A stretch of 64,000 nucleotides of DNA from positions 26,357 through 90,356 of the forward strand of contig CAZKGO010000010.1 of NCBI GenBank assembly GCA_964552235.1, in the 5' to 3' direction. Shown in pieces: positions 42,267 through 50,848 of the stretch (position 1 is the first letter of the stretch; each line of letters begins with the position of its first letter). Under the pieces are notes generated by a model. That model was not told the DNA's origin. It searched no databases and was given only the letters and a program-made list of their open reading frames with translations. This DNA comes from CAVTHK01 sp964552235. Its GTDB lineage: Bacteria; Spirochaetota; Spirochaetia; SZUA-6; CAVTHK01. A program made the translations under genes and the position numbers.

Positions 42267-43091
42267 TCAGGCCTTCTGCATCTCGCGCATGACCGACTCG
42301 GCCGTCGGCACCCAGGCGAAGCGGGGGTCGATCACGACGTCGTACGCCTTGCTGTCGCCCGCGAGCACCCACAGGTAGCAGAGCGTCACCCCCGGAGCCG
42401 CGACCGTCGGGTGATAGCCGCCGAGCATCACGGTGACGTCGTCGTTGCCGACCGGCACGGCCTCGGCCCTGGTCTGGTCGTACATCACCTGCACGCCGAA
42501 GCCGTCGGCCGGCCGCGCCTTGAACATGTAGAACTCCTCGAGGAAGTTCTCGCCCTTCACGATCTGGTCGTGCTTGTGGGCCGGGATTCCCGACCAGTTG
42601 CCCGGCGGGTTCAGCGTCTCGCCCACGATGAGCCTCTGGCTGATCGGCGAGCCCGGAGGAATGACCATGCGCACGTCGCGCCGCCAGTTGGCCATCCCGG
42701 ATGAGACGACCCGGACGCTCTCGGGAACGACGTACGCCGGCGCGAGGTCCGCGCTGCTGGGCGCCTTGGCGATCGCGACCTCCGCGTCGGATTCGGCCTT
42801 GACCTTGACCTTGCTCCTGCGGGGAGCGTAGACCGCGGCGGGAGATCCGCCAAAGATGTCGGCCCGCACCCCGATGCCGCTGTACTCGGCCGAGGTCCTT
42901 CCGCTGACCGCTACCGAGACCTTGCCGCCCAGGACCACCAGGGCCGCCTCCTCGTCGGCGAGCTCCCCCTGCCAGTCCTGCCCCTTCTGCAGCCGCAGCA
43001 CCTCGAGGCCGAGCCACTTGATGCCGTCCTGTCCGGTCCTGATGACCGTCTGGTGGCCGCCGCGTGCGGCGACCTTGTGTACCTGCGCCAT
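42267..43091 (-). CDS. iolB: 5-deoxy-glucuronate isomerase-like protein (IolB family)
   Basis: A 274-residue bicupin-type protein, ATG 43091 after AGGAGGG. The second cupin carries the metal site pattern GNWSGIPAHKHD with a Glu in EEFYMFK, and GYHPTVAAPGVTLCYLW and DPRFAWVP match IolB closely. IolB isomerises 5-deoxy-glucuronate in myo-inositol breakdown; the related KduI isomerises 5-keto-4-deoxyuronate. No iolC, iolD, iolE or iolG gene is in the window, so either the pathway is split over the genome or this enzyme serves uronate use. It is the first gene of the IolB/DapA-family/ALDH run. Confidence 0.88.
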   Translation of the reverse strand: MAQVHKVAARGGHQTVIRTGQDGIKWLGLEVLRLQKGQDWQGELADEEAALVVLGGKVSVAVSGRTSAEYSGIGVRADIFGGSPAAVYAPRRSKVKVKAESDAEVAIAKAPSSADLAPAYVVPESVRVVSSGMANWRRDVRMVIPPGSPISQRLIVGETLNPPGNWSGIPAHKHDQIVKGENFLEEFYMFKARPADGFGVQVMYDQTRAEAVPVGNDDVTVMLGGYHPTVAAPGVTLCYLWVLAGDSKAYDVVIDPRFAWVPTAESVMREMQKA

Positions 43092-43229
43092 GGGCCCTCC
43101 TGCGTCGGTGAGCAGCATAGACGGCCGGCGCAGACGTAGCAAGGACCGGCTCCGACGCGCTCACGCAGCTACGGAGCGTCGGGGCAAGCGCCCGTGGTAT
43201 GATGGCCGCCGCAGCGGAGGAGGCGGATC

Positions 43230-44069
43230 GTGGCAGGCTCCAGGGGCGGGCGGATGAAAGGCAGGCGGGTGCTGGTTACGGGCGCGGGCACCGGCATCGG
43301 CAGCGGCGTGGCCGAGGCGTTCGCAGCCGAGGGCGCCCGCGTCGCGATCCACTACTCCCACAGCCGCGGGGGCGCCGACCAGCTCGTGGCGCGCCTGCGC
43401 GCCGGCGGGGCCGCGGTCGAGGCCTTTGGAGCGGACTTTACCAGGATCGACGAGGTGCGTTCGCTCGCCGACCAGGCGATCGCGTGGCTCGGCGGCATCG
43501 ACGTGCTGGTCAACAACGCCGGCATCACGATGAACGTCCCGTTCGAGCAGGTAAAGGTCGAGCAGTTCGACACCGTCTACGGCGTCAACATCCGCGCCAT
43601 GTTCTTTCTGACCCAGGCGTGCGCGGCTGCCATGGCCGAGCAGGGCCGCGGCGTGGTGATCAACATGAGCTCGCTGCACGCTTTTGGCGGCATGCGCCTC
43701 TACACGGTCTACGCCGGCACCAAGGGCGCCGTCGTGGCCTTTACGCGCACCTTGGCGATCGAGCTGGCGCCCAGGGGAATCCGCGTGAACGCCATCGCGC
43801 CGGGACCGGTCGTGGTCGACAACCACTTCAAGGCGGACCCCGACTACGACCCCGAGGCGAAGGGCAGGCTGATCCCCGCGGGATTCGAAGGTGTGCCCGC
43901 CGACATCGCGGGCGTGGCCCTGTTCCTGGCCTCCGACGATGCGCGCTACATCTGCGGCCAGACGATCGTGGTCGACGGAGGAGCCACCGCCTTCTGGTGC
44001 CTCACCGACGCCTTCAGAAAGCCGTCGCCGGTCCGCTACGGCAGGGGCTACGTTCCGGGCATCGAGTGA
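43230..44069 (+). CDS. Short-chain dehydrogenase/reductase
   Basis: A 279-residue SDR. GTG 43230 is favoured by GGAGGAGG eight bases upstream; ATG 43254 is the alternative. Motifs: TGAGTGIGSGVAEAF, NNAGITMNVP, catalytic Ser in INMSSLHAFGG, YAGTK (the usual Y-x-x-x-K) and VDGGATAFW. The long C-terminal tail (DAFRKPSPVRYGRGYVPG) is unusual and shared with some sugar dehydrogenases. It is divergent from iolB and convergent with the triple GH67-like array, so it probably belongs to the same sugar-acid region. Confidence 0.9.
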   Translation: MAGSRGGRMKGRRVLVTGAGTGIGSGVAEAFAAEGARVAIHYSHSRGGADQLVARLRAGGAAVEAFGADFTRIDEVRSLADQAIAWLGGIDVLVNNAGITMNVPFEQVKVEQFDTVYGVNIRAMFFLTQACAAAMAEQGRGVVINMSSLHAFGGMRLYTVYAGTKGAVVAFTRTLAIELAPRGIRVNAIAPGPVVVDNHFKADPDYDPEAKGRLIPAGFEGVPADIAGVALFLASDDARYICGQTIVVDGGATAFWCLTDAFRKPSPVRYGRGYVPGIE

Positions 44070-44091
44070 GTCGGTCGGTCAGCGGCCCGCG

Positions 44092-45702
44092 TCAGCGGCC
44101 GTCAGGACCCCGCAGCCGCCGGGCTGCGCCCGCTGCGATCGCCTCGGCGCGGTCGCAGTTCATCAGCAGCGCGAGCTGGTGGCGGTGCTCGTTCGCCTCC
44201 AGCCAGCGGCGCAGCTCGGCGGCGTAGGCGCGGAGAGCGGCGACGGCCTCGGCGAGCCGGCCGCTGCAGCCGGCCGCACGGTCCTGGTCGAGCCAGGCCG
44301 AGAGCAGGCACACTTCGCCGACAAGGCGAAAGCCTCGGACGTAGCGCATCAGGGTGGAGATCGCCTGCCCCCCGGGCAGCGCTTCGCGCTGCTCCCTGCG
44401 CAGCCGCTGGGCCCAGCGGTCTGCCTGCTCGACCGCGTCCTTTTTCTCGTCGATGTATCTCTCGACCTTCGCCCGGTCGAGGTGCAGGTCGCCTGCTCTC
44501 TCGGGAAACCATTCAGCCAGGCTGTGCTTGTCGGCCATGCTCCACCAGGCGCGCTCGACGCTCAGAGGGAACATGCTCGAATCGTTGAGCACGAAGTCGT
44601 TCATGTACAGCGTGCGGCGCATGAGCGGCCAGGTATCGGCCAGAAGCTCGCCAAGAGAGTCGCGCTCGGAGGCGGTCGCGGCCGTGCCCTCCTCCTCGAG
44701 CCAGGCGCGCAGCAGGTCGCGGTCGTCGATCGCGCCGCCTGACGCGCAGGCGGCCGCCGCCCGGAGGTTCATCCGGTTCGGGCTCTCGAGCACCCACCAG
44801 TCGTTGATGCGCTCCCACTCGGTGCGCAGGAGAGCGCCGCTCACTCCGTGGCGAGCCGCATGGGCAAAGCGGGCGCGGATGTCGCTGCTCACGAGGCACG
44901 GGAACACGCCCCAGCCGTAGTACTGCCCCATCGTGTCGTACTCGATCCACTTGGGCCTGCCGCCGACCGAGGCGATCAGCCGGTTGTCGGGGAACGTCGG
45001 GTAGAAGTCGTGAGGCGTGACCTTGATGCAGTAGATCACGTCGGCGGGCTGGCTCGCGACCGCCTCGGTGATCGCCCTCTGGTGGTCGGCGTTGTAGGAG
45101 AACTCCCTGACTGCCAGACCCACGCCCGCCGCAGAGAGCACGTCGCGCATCGGCGTGATGATCGAGCGGTACCAGTCGGCGAGCATAGTGCGGGCGCAGC
45201 GCTCGCAGCGGCACTTGCGCTGGGAGAGCGCGGCCCGCCCCTCGGGCGAGCCGGCGCTCACGATCACGCCGCGAATGCCCGGGTACAGGCTCACGAGGTC
45301 GGCGTACTTGGCGCGAATGAGCTCGGCCCAGAACGGGTCCGTGGGGCACACGGCGCCGCCGCGCACGAGCTCGCTCCTGCGCTCCAGGACCTCGTCGGGA
45401 AAGGTGAGCTCCTTGACCTCGACCCAGAGATCGACGCCGCGCCTCGCCGCCCGGCGCACGATGTCGCGGAGGTATGCGATGTTGTTGTGCAGGGCATTCT
45501 CGCCGCGGCGCACGGGTGCGCCCTTCCACGGGGCTGCCGGGTCGAACATCGCGCGGGGAAAGATGAACTCGGTCATCAGGTCCGACTCGTGGAGCACGAG
45601 GGTGTTGAGGCCGTAGTCGCCGATGCGGCGCAGCGCAGCCTCGATGCGGCGATGGTCCCACATCGCCTTGCCGTGCAGCTCCAGGGCCCGGAAGTCCATC
45701 AT
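44092..45702 (-). CDS. Divergent GH67-like glycosidase, paralogue C (third of tandem array)
   Basis: A 536-residue cytoplasmic protein (no signal peptide). A TIM-barrel start MMDFRALELHGKAMW is followed by WVEVKELTFPDEVL (from residue 93). Three acidic residues line up with the catalytic residues of GH67 alpha-glucuronidases as I recall them: Glu154 in SAGSPEGR, Asp232 in VTPHDFYPTFPDN and Glu254 in KWIEYDTMGQYYG. A CxCxxC motif is at 164-169. The C-terminal ~200 residues are helical. Unlike classical GH67 proteins (near 700 residues) it lacks the N-terminal sandwich domain. It overlaps the stop of paralogue B by 4 nt; SD GGGAGG. The substrate is unknown; an alpha-glucuronoside is the best guess. 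Confidence 0.65.
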   Translation of the reverse strand: MMDFRALELHGKAMWDHRRIEAALRRIGDYGLNTLVLHESDLMTEFIFPRAMFDPAAPWKGAPVRRGENALHNNIAYLRDIVRRAARRGVDLWVEVKELTFPDEVLERRSELVRGGAVCPTDPFWAELIRAKYADLVSLYPGIRGVIVSAGSPEGRAALSQRKCRCERCARTMLADWYRSIITPMRDVLSAAGVGLAVREFSYNADHQRAITEAVASQPADVIYCIKVTPHDFYPTFPDNRLIASVGGRPKWIEYDTMGQYYGWGVFPCLVSSDIRARFAHAARHGVSGALLRTEWERINDWWVLESPNRMNLRAAAACASGGAIDDRDLLRAWLEEEGTAATASERDSLGELLADTWPLMRRTLYMNDFVLNDSSMFPLSVERAWWSMADKHSLAEWFPERAGDLHLDRAKVERYIDEKKDAVEQADRWAQRLRREQREALPGGQAISTLMRYVRGFRLVGEVCLLSAWLDQDRAAGCSGRLAEAVAALRAYAAELRRWLEANEHRHQLALLMNCDRAEAIAAGAARRLRGPDGR

Positions 45703-47381
45703 GCCTCCCACTGTCCCCACCGGCGGGCCGCGTCGTCGCGGAATGCCCGCAGCCGGTCGGGGTTGAGCAGCTGCGCGACGGCCGGCACGCGCGGCGTCCC
45801 GCGCGCGTAGAGCGCGATCACGGCGTCGGCCTCGGCCAGGGCCTCGGCAAAGAGTGCAGCCTCGGGCTTGCGGCCCGCCCGGCGCAGGTGCACGAGGGCG
45901 AACAGCCGCACGAGGGCCCGAAAGCCTGTCACGTAGCTCTCGAACACCTCGTAGCGGTCGCGCAGGTCGTCGACGAAGTCCGGCGCGAGAGCGCTCTGCT
46001 CGAGGGCCGCGACCTGCGCGCGCAGATCGCGGATGAGCGCGAGGGCCGCGTCCTTTTCGGCGAGGATCCTCCGGACGTTCTCGTCGGTCGCCGCCACGGC
46101 ATCGGCCTTTGACGCGTCCCAATCGGCGAGGCTGTTCTTTTCCTGCGAGAGCCACAGCGCCTGCTCGCAGCCGACGGGAAAGGTGCTGCAGTCGTTGAAC
46201 ACGCAGTCGCGCACGAACAGCGCCTGCCGCACGACGTCCCAGTTGCGGGCGAACACCCGCGAAACAGCTTCGACGGCGCAGGCACGCTCCTCCGCGCTCG
46301 CCGCGGCGGCAAAGGCCCGGCTGTCGGCGAGCCAGCGCTCGTAGACCGCAGCATCGGAGGTGGCGAGGTTCTCGGCCAGCATCGCTCCGGCGTAGAGGTT
46401 CACGATGTTCGGCGTGTCGAAGGCCGTATGGCCGTCGAGGCTCTCCCAGTCGGTGCGCAGAATCACCCCCGAAGCGCCCGCCGCGCGCGCCCGGCGCATG
46501 CGGCCGCGCATGTCGTCGATCATGGTCGCGGGGGCGATGCCCCACCCGAAGTACTGCCCCATCGCGTCGAACTCGATCCACTTGTCCCTGCCCGCAACAC
46601 GGGCCGTGAGCGGGTTGTCGGGGAACGTGGGGTAGTAGTCGTGGGGAGTGTTCTTGATCGCCAACGCGACGTCGGGCGGCAGTCCCTCGAACCCCGCGGC
46701 GAGGGCCTCGTGGTTCTTCCGGTCAAAGGCGAAGTCGCGCACGATCAGGCGCTTGCCGCGGCCGGTGAGCACGCCGTGGATGACGCCGAGCACGCGGGCG
46801 TACCACTGCTGCGGCGTCGTGGCCCGGCAGCTGCCGCAGGTGCAGCGGTTCGCCGAGATCGAGATGCGGCTCTCGCCGGTGCCGACCGACGTGATGAGGC
46901 CCGCGATCCCGGGCACGTCCTCGAGCAGATCCGTGTACTTGGCCCGGAGGAACTCCCACCAGAACGGATCGGTCGGGCACCCGTGGCCGTCCTTGATCAG
47001 CTCGGGGTGCAGCTCGAGCAGCACGTCGGGAAACGACAGCTCCTTGTTCTCGAGATAGACCCGGATGCCGAGGCGGCCGGCCGTCTCCACGACCCAGCGC
47101 AGGTAGTCCCGGCGCAGGGGAGGGCCGCTGCGCCGCGTCGGGGTGAAGCGGTAGATGCTGCGGAATGCCGCGCTGTAGCGCTCGAAGATGTTGCGGGCCG
47201 CGGCCGGCGCGACGCCGAAGAGCAGCCCCGGGAAGACCACCTGGTCGACGATGTCGCTGCGGTGCAGCACCAGGCCGTTGAGCCGGACGCGGGCCGCGAA
47301 GTCGAGCACCTTGGCGATCCACCGCTGGTCCCAGGCGTAGGAGCTGTGCACCTCGATGGCGCGAAGGTCGAAGTCGGCCAC
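45699..47381 (-). CDS. Divergent GH67-like glycosidase, paralogue B (second of tandem array)
   Basis: A 560-residue protein starting at GTG 47381, 11 nt after the paralogue A stop. It begins VADFDLRAIEVHSSYAWDQR and shows the same plan as A and C: KELSFPD near 113, DPFWWEFLRAKYTDLLEDVPG, candidate catalytic Glu170 (SVGTGES), Asp248 (IKNTPHDYYPTFPDN) and Glu270 (KWIEFDAMGQYFGW), and CxCxxC at Cys180/182/185. The segment IKNTPHDYYP...WIEFDAMGQY corresponds to the V-K-N-G-P-I-D-F-Q-P ... L-M-L-E-F-Q-I-T-Q-E-Y region of GH67. It has a longer loop at 55-90 than its sisters, perhaps changing substrate length or shape. Made with A and C from one transcript. Confidence 0.65.
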   Translation of the reverse strand: MADFDLRAIEVHSSYAWDQRWIAKVLDFAARVRLNGLVLHRSDIVDQVVFPGLLFGVAPAAARNIFERYSAAFRSIYRFTPTRRSGPPLRRDYLRWVVETAGRLGIRVYLENKELSFPDVLLELHPELIKDGHGCPTDPFWWEFLRAKYTDLLEDVPGIAGLITSVGTGESRISISANRCTCGSCRATTPQQWYARVLGVIHGVLTGRGKRLIVRDFAFDRKNHEALAAGFEGLPPDVALAIKNTPHDYYPTFPDNPLTARVAGRDKWIEFDAMGQYFGWGIAPATMIDDMRGRMRRARAAGASGVILRTDWESLDGHTAFDTPNIVNLYAGAMLAENLATSDAAVYERWLADSRAFAAAASAEERACAVEAVSRVFARNWDVVRQALFVRDCVFNDCSTFPVGCEQALWLSQEKNSLADWDASKADAVAATDENVRRILAEKDAALALIRDLRAQVAALEQSALAPDFVDDLRDRYEVFESYVTGFRALVRLFALVHLRRAGRKPEAALFAEALAEADAVIALYARGTPRVPAVAQLLNPDRLRAFRDDAARRWGQWEA

Positions 47382-47392
47382 GAGCGCCGACC

Positions 47393-49054
47393 TCAGAGCC
47401 CCGCGAGGGCGCGCTCGACATCCGCCTCGAGCTCGCTCACGCGCTTGCCGTCCAGCAGCCAGTAGACGTAGTGCGGGTACCGCGTCCCGTCGAGCCTCGC
47501 CGCGATCAGGCGCCGCAGGTCGGCCAGCCCCTCGCGCGCCTGCCGCGCCGCCGCGATGTCGGCCCCGGCCCTGGTGAGCTCGGCGCGCCGGACCGAGAAG
47601 CAGGCCCGCGCGCAGCGCTCGAAGCCGCGCACGTACAGGACGTAGAGGTCGAGCACGGTCGCCAGTTCGGCTGCGAGCTCCTCCGGCACGCCCAGCGCGC
47701 GCGGGTCGAAGGTCGACGCCAGGCGGTTCGCCTCGGCCGCCGCGTCGGCCTTCTCCTGGAAAATGATCCGGAGATTCTCGGGGGTAGCCTCGAGCCTTTT
47801 CGAAGCGCCGGGCTCCCACTGGTCGCGGCCGTGGATGCGCACCATCATGTCGAAGGCCCGCTCGACCGAGTTCGGGTACTGGCCGTCCTCGTGGAAGAGG
47901 TGGCCGCGGACGTAGACCGCCTTCTCCATGATCCTCCAGGAGTCGCGCATCAGGGCGGCCAGGGCATCCACCGCTGCGGGCGCCGTCGGCACCGCCGGCG
48001 TCTGGGCCACGGAGCCCGACTTGAGCGGCGAAAGCAGACCGTAGGAGAGCCACCGCCTGTGGATCTCGCGCGCGTCGGTCCTGGCATCGCCGGCGAGCAT
48101 CGCGCCTGCGAACACGTTGAGCAGGTTCAGGCTGTTGAAGCAGCTCGCCTCGTTGATCACCTCCCAGTCGGTGCGGAACCACACGCCGTCCACCGCCTTG
48201 GAGCGGCAGTGCTCGATGCGCGAGCGGATGTCCTCGACGATGCCGACGGGGAAGAAGCCCATGCCGTAGAACTGGCCCCAGGCGTCGAACTCGACCCACT
48301 GCCTGTGGCTGCCGCAGTCGCCGATGCGCGGGTTGTGAGGGAAGTTCGGGTAGTAGTCGTGGGGCGTGTTCTTGAGCGTGATGACCACGTCGGGGCCGCA
48401 GCGGTCGGCAGCGGCGATCATCAGGCTCTGCTGCTCGACGGTGTAGGAGAAGTCGCGCACGGCCAGCGTCTTTCCGGCGGCAGACAGGGGCCCGTGCATC
48501 GCCCGCAGCAGCTCCGTGTACCAGTCGAGCGCCGTCCTGGCCCGGCAGCGCTCGCAGGTGCAGCGGTTGGTCGAGATCGAGACCTTGCTTTCGCGGCTGC
48601 CCGGGCTCACGATCACCCCCGCGACACCCGGCGCGACCTCCAGCAGCTCAGTGATCTTGTCCGAGAGGAACTCCCACCAGAACGGATGGTGCGGGCACAG
48701 CGACCCGTCGGGGTTCATGAGCCCGGGAGCGACCTCGGTCAGGAGCTCGGGAAACGAGAGCTCCTTGACCTCGAGGTAGAAGTCGATCCCCGCCGCCTGT
48801 GCCTCGCGCACCACGGTGTTGATGTAGTGGCGGTTGTTGTAGACCGTGTGCATCCGCACCGGGTTGCGCTTCCACATCAGCTCCTCGGGAAAGTGCTTGA
48901 GCGGCAGCGCGAGCTGGTCGACGAGGTCGTTCTGGTGGAAGATCAGGGCGTTGAGCCCCACCTGCCGCATCAGCTCGAGCGCCCGGTCCACGGCAGCGCG
49001 CTGCCACATCCGCGAGCTGTGCAGCTCGAGCCCTCTCAGGTTGAAGCCGCTCAT
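47393..49054 (-). CDS. Divergent GH67-like glycosidase, paralogue A (first of tandem array)
   Basis: A 553-residue protein starting at ATG 49054, 8 nt after the permease stop. MSGFNLRGLELHSSRMW opens the barrel and LNALIFHQNDLVDQL follows, a layout also seen at the barrel start of GH20/GH67-like enzymes. Candidate catalytic residues are Glu155 (SPGSRES), Asp233 (LKNTPHDYYPNFPHN) and Glu255 (QWVEFDAWGQFYG); CxCxxC is at Cys165/167/170. The C-terminal domain is helical with many Leu/Ala. Its direct junction with a sugar importer argues that the substrate is imported intact and cut in the cytoplasm. The family call is from motif comparison only. Confidence 0.65.
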   Translation of the reverse strand: MSGFNLRGLELHSSRMWQRAAVDRALELMRQVGLNALIFHQNDLVDQLALPLKHFPEELMWKRNPVRMHTVYNNRHYINTVVREAQAAGIDFYLEVKELSFPELLTEVAPGLMNPDGSLCPHHPFWWEFLSDKITELLEVAPGVAGVIVSPGSRESKVSISTNRCTCERCRARTALDWYTELLRAMHGPLSAAGKTLAVRDFSYTVEQQSLMIAAADRCGPDVVITLKNTPHDYYPNFPHNPRIGDCGSHRQWVEFDAWGQFYGMGFFPVGIVEDIRSRIEHCRSKAVDGVWFRTDWEVINEASCFNSLNLLNVFAGAMLAGDARTDAREIHRRWLSYGLLSPLKSGSVAQTPAVPTAPAAVDALAALMRDSWRIMEKAVYVRGHLFHEDGQYPNSVERAFDMMVRIHGRDQWEPGASKRLEATPENLRIIFQEKADAAAEANRLASTFDPRALGVPEELAAELATVLDLYVLYVRGFERCARACFSVRRAELTRAGADIAAARQAREGLADLRRLIAARLDGTRYPHYVYWLLDGKRVSELEADVERALAGL

Positions 49055-49062
49055 CCGGTCGC

Positions 49063-49893
49063 CTACCCCTTGATCCCCGAGGTCTGGATGCCCTCGACAA
49101 AGTACTTCTGGGCGAAAAAGAACAGCAGCACCGGCGGCAGGAGCGACAGCACCGACATCGCCATCAGGTTGTTCCAGTGCACCACCTCGGTCACGTCGAT
49201 CGACATGCGCAGGGCGAGGCTCAGCGGGAACTTGGCGACGCTGTCGATGTAGATCAGCACATTGAAAAAGTCGTTCCAGCGCCAGACGAACTGGAAGATC
49301 GTGGCCGAGAAGATGACGATCTTCGAAAGCGGCAGGATCACGCGGATCAGCGTGACGAACGAGTTGCACCCGTCGATCGTCGCCGCCTCGTCGAGCTCCC
49401 TCGGGATGCCCCGCAGGAACTGCACCATCATGAAGATGAAAAAGGAGTAGGTGGCAAAGAGGGCCGGGATCATGATCGGCAGGTAGGAGTTCAGCCACCC
49501 GAAGGAGCGGAACAGGATGTAGCGCGGGATGATGATCAGCTCGTGGGGGAGCATCAGGGTGGCGAGCATCAGGGCGAACATCAGGCGGCGCAGCGGGAAC
49601 TGGAAACGGGCAAAGCCGTAGGCCACGAGAAAGCTCGAGACCAGGGTGAACACCACGGTAGGCACCACCATGGCGAAGCTGTTGCGGAAGAACGTGGCGT
49701 AGGTGAACTGCCCGCTGCCCTTCCAACCGTTCACGTAGCCGTCGAGGCCGAAGTGCTGGGGCAGCAGGCTCACGTCGGCAAAGATCTCCTGGTTGGTCTT
49801 GAACGAAGAGGCGAGCAGCCACAGCAGCGGGTAGGTCATCACGGCCCCGAGGGCGACAAGAAACAGGTAGGACAGCAGGTGGCTGCGCTTCAT
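49063..49893 (-). CDS. Sugar ABC importer permease 2 (UgpE/MalG-like)
   Basis: A 276-residue membrane protein of the CUT1 family with six helices. TYPLLWLLASSFKTNQEIF, the EAA loop ELDEAATIDGCNSFVTLIRVILPLS (landmark DEAATIDGCNSF) and the C-terminal KYFVEGIQTSGIKG are typical of MalG-like subunits. It starts at ATG 49893, which overlaps the stop of permease 1 by 4 nt, and the first GH67-like gene begins 8 nt after its stop. Confidence 0.93.
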   Translation of the reverse strand: MKRSHLLSYLFLVALGAVMTYPLLWLLASSFKTNQEIFADVSLLPQHFGLDGYVNGWKGSGQFTYATFFRNSFAMVVPTVVFTLVSSFLVAYGFARFQFPLRRLMFALMLATLMLPHELIIIPRYILFRSFGWLNSYLPIMIPALFATYSFFIFMMVQFLRGIPRELDEAATIDGCNSFVTLIRVILPLSKIVIFSATIFQFVWRWNDFFNVLIYIDSVAKFPLSLALRMSIDVTEVVHWNNLMAMSVLSLLPPVLLFFFAQKYFVEGIQTSGIKG

Positions 49894-50792
49894 CTCTGCC
49901 GCCCCTCGTCCTGATAGTAGGTCCAGTAGGCCGAGGATTTGAAGATCAGGCCGGTGAAAGCCATGATGATGGCGAAGAGCACCCACGACTGGGCCGACGC
50001 ATAGCCCATCCTGAGGTAGGCAAAGGCATTCTCGTAGAGCATCAGGCCGTAGAGGTAGGTCGACCGCAGCGGCCCTCCGCCGGTGATGATGTAGGGCCCG
50101 GTGAACTCCTGCAGCGCGTAGATCATCTGGAGCACGAGGTTGAAAAAGATCATCGGCGTGATGAGCGGCACCGTGATGCGCAGGAAGACCCGCACCCTGC
50201 CCGCCCCGTCGACCCGGGCGGCCTCGTAGAGCTCGGCGGGGATCTGCTTGAGCCCGGCGAGGAAGATCACCATCGAGGAGCCGAACTGCCACACCGTGAG
50301 CAGGCTCAGGGTAAAGAGGGCCCACCGCTCGCTGCCGAGCCAGTCGACAGGGCCGAGGCCGACGTAGGAGAGCAGGACGTTGATCACGCCGCCGCGGTTG
50401 AAGAGGAAGCGCCACAGGATGGCGATGGCGACGCTGCCGCCGAGGATCGACGGCAGGTAGTACAAGGTTCGGAAAAAGTTGATGAGCCGCAGCCGCATGG
50501 AAAGCACCATCGCCACCAGGAGCGCGAAGGCCAGCTTCATCGGCACGGCCATCAACCCGTAGAGGAGCGTGACCCGCAGCGACTGGAAGTAGTGCTTGTC
50601 CCTGGTGAACATCGTGACAAAGTTGTCGAGCCCGATGAGCCGCGGCGCCTTGATCAGTGTGAAATTGGTAAAGGCGTAGAACAGCGACATGAGAAACGGG
50701 TAGATCTGGAAAACGACGAATCCCGCGATCCAGGGAGCGACATAGGCCAGGCCCACGGGGAAACGCGAGCCTGGCCTGCGGGTTGTCTTCAT
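49890..50792 (-). CDS. Sugar ABC importer permease 1 (UgpA/MalF-like)
   Basis: A 300-residue CUT1 permease. VGLAYVAPWIAGFVVFQIYPF gives the first helix and LYEAARVDGAGRVRVFLRITVP the EAA loop near residue 197. ATG 50792 is chosen because the extra 17 residues of the longer frame are unlike permease N-termini, although no strong ribosome site precedes it; translation may depend on the upstream binding-protein gene. A hairpin lies in the 56-nt gap before it. No ATPase gene follows in this operon. Confidence 0.92.
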   Translation of the reverse strand: MKTTRRPGSRFPVGLAYVAPWIAGFVVFQIYPFLMSLFYAFTNFTLIKAPRLIGLDNFVTMFTRDKHYFQSLRVTLLYGLMAVPMKLAFALLVAMVLSMRLRLINFFRTLYYLPSILGGSVAIAILWRFLFNRGGVINVLLSYVGLGPVDWLGSERWALFTLSLLTVWQFGSSMVIFLAGLKQIPAELYEAARVDGAGRVRVFLRITVPLITPMIFFNLVLQMIYALQEFTGPYIITGGGPLRSTYLYGLMLYENAFAYLRMGYASAQSWVLFAIIMAFTGLIFKSSAYWTYYQDEGRQR

Positions 50793-50815
50793 GCCATTCA
50801 GCGACAGACGATTCG

Positions 50816-50838
50816 CCCGGAGGGGGCCGCCCCCCGGG
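50816..50838 (-). other. GC hairpin between binding-protein and permease genes
   Basis: A stem of five G-C pairs extended by four more after a 2-nt bulge lies 10 nt after the binding-protein stop. It has no T-tract. It is the third such hairpin placed between a binding-protein gene and a downstream same-operon gene in this window, counting the tctC terminator. Confidence 0.55.
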
Positions 50839-50848
50839 TCCAAGTCCG

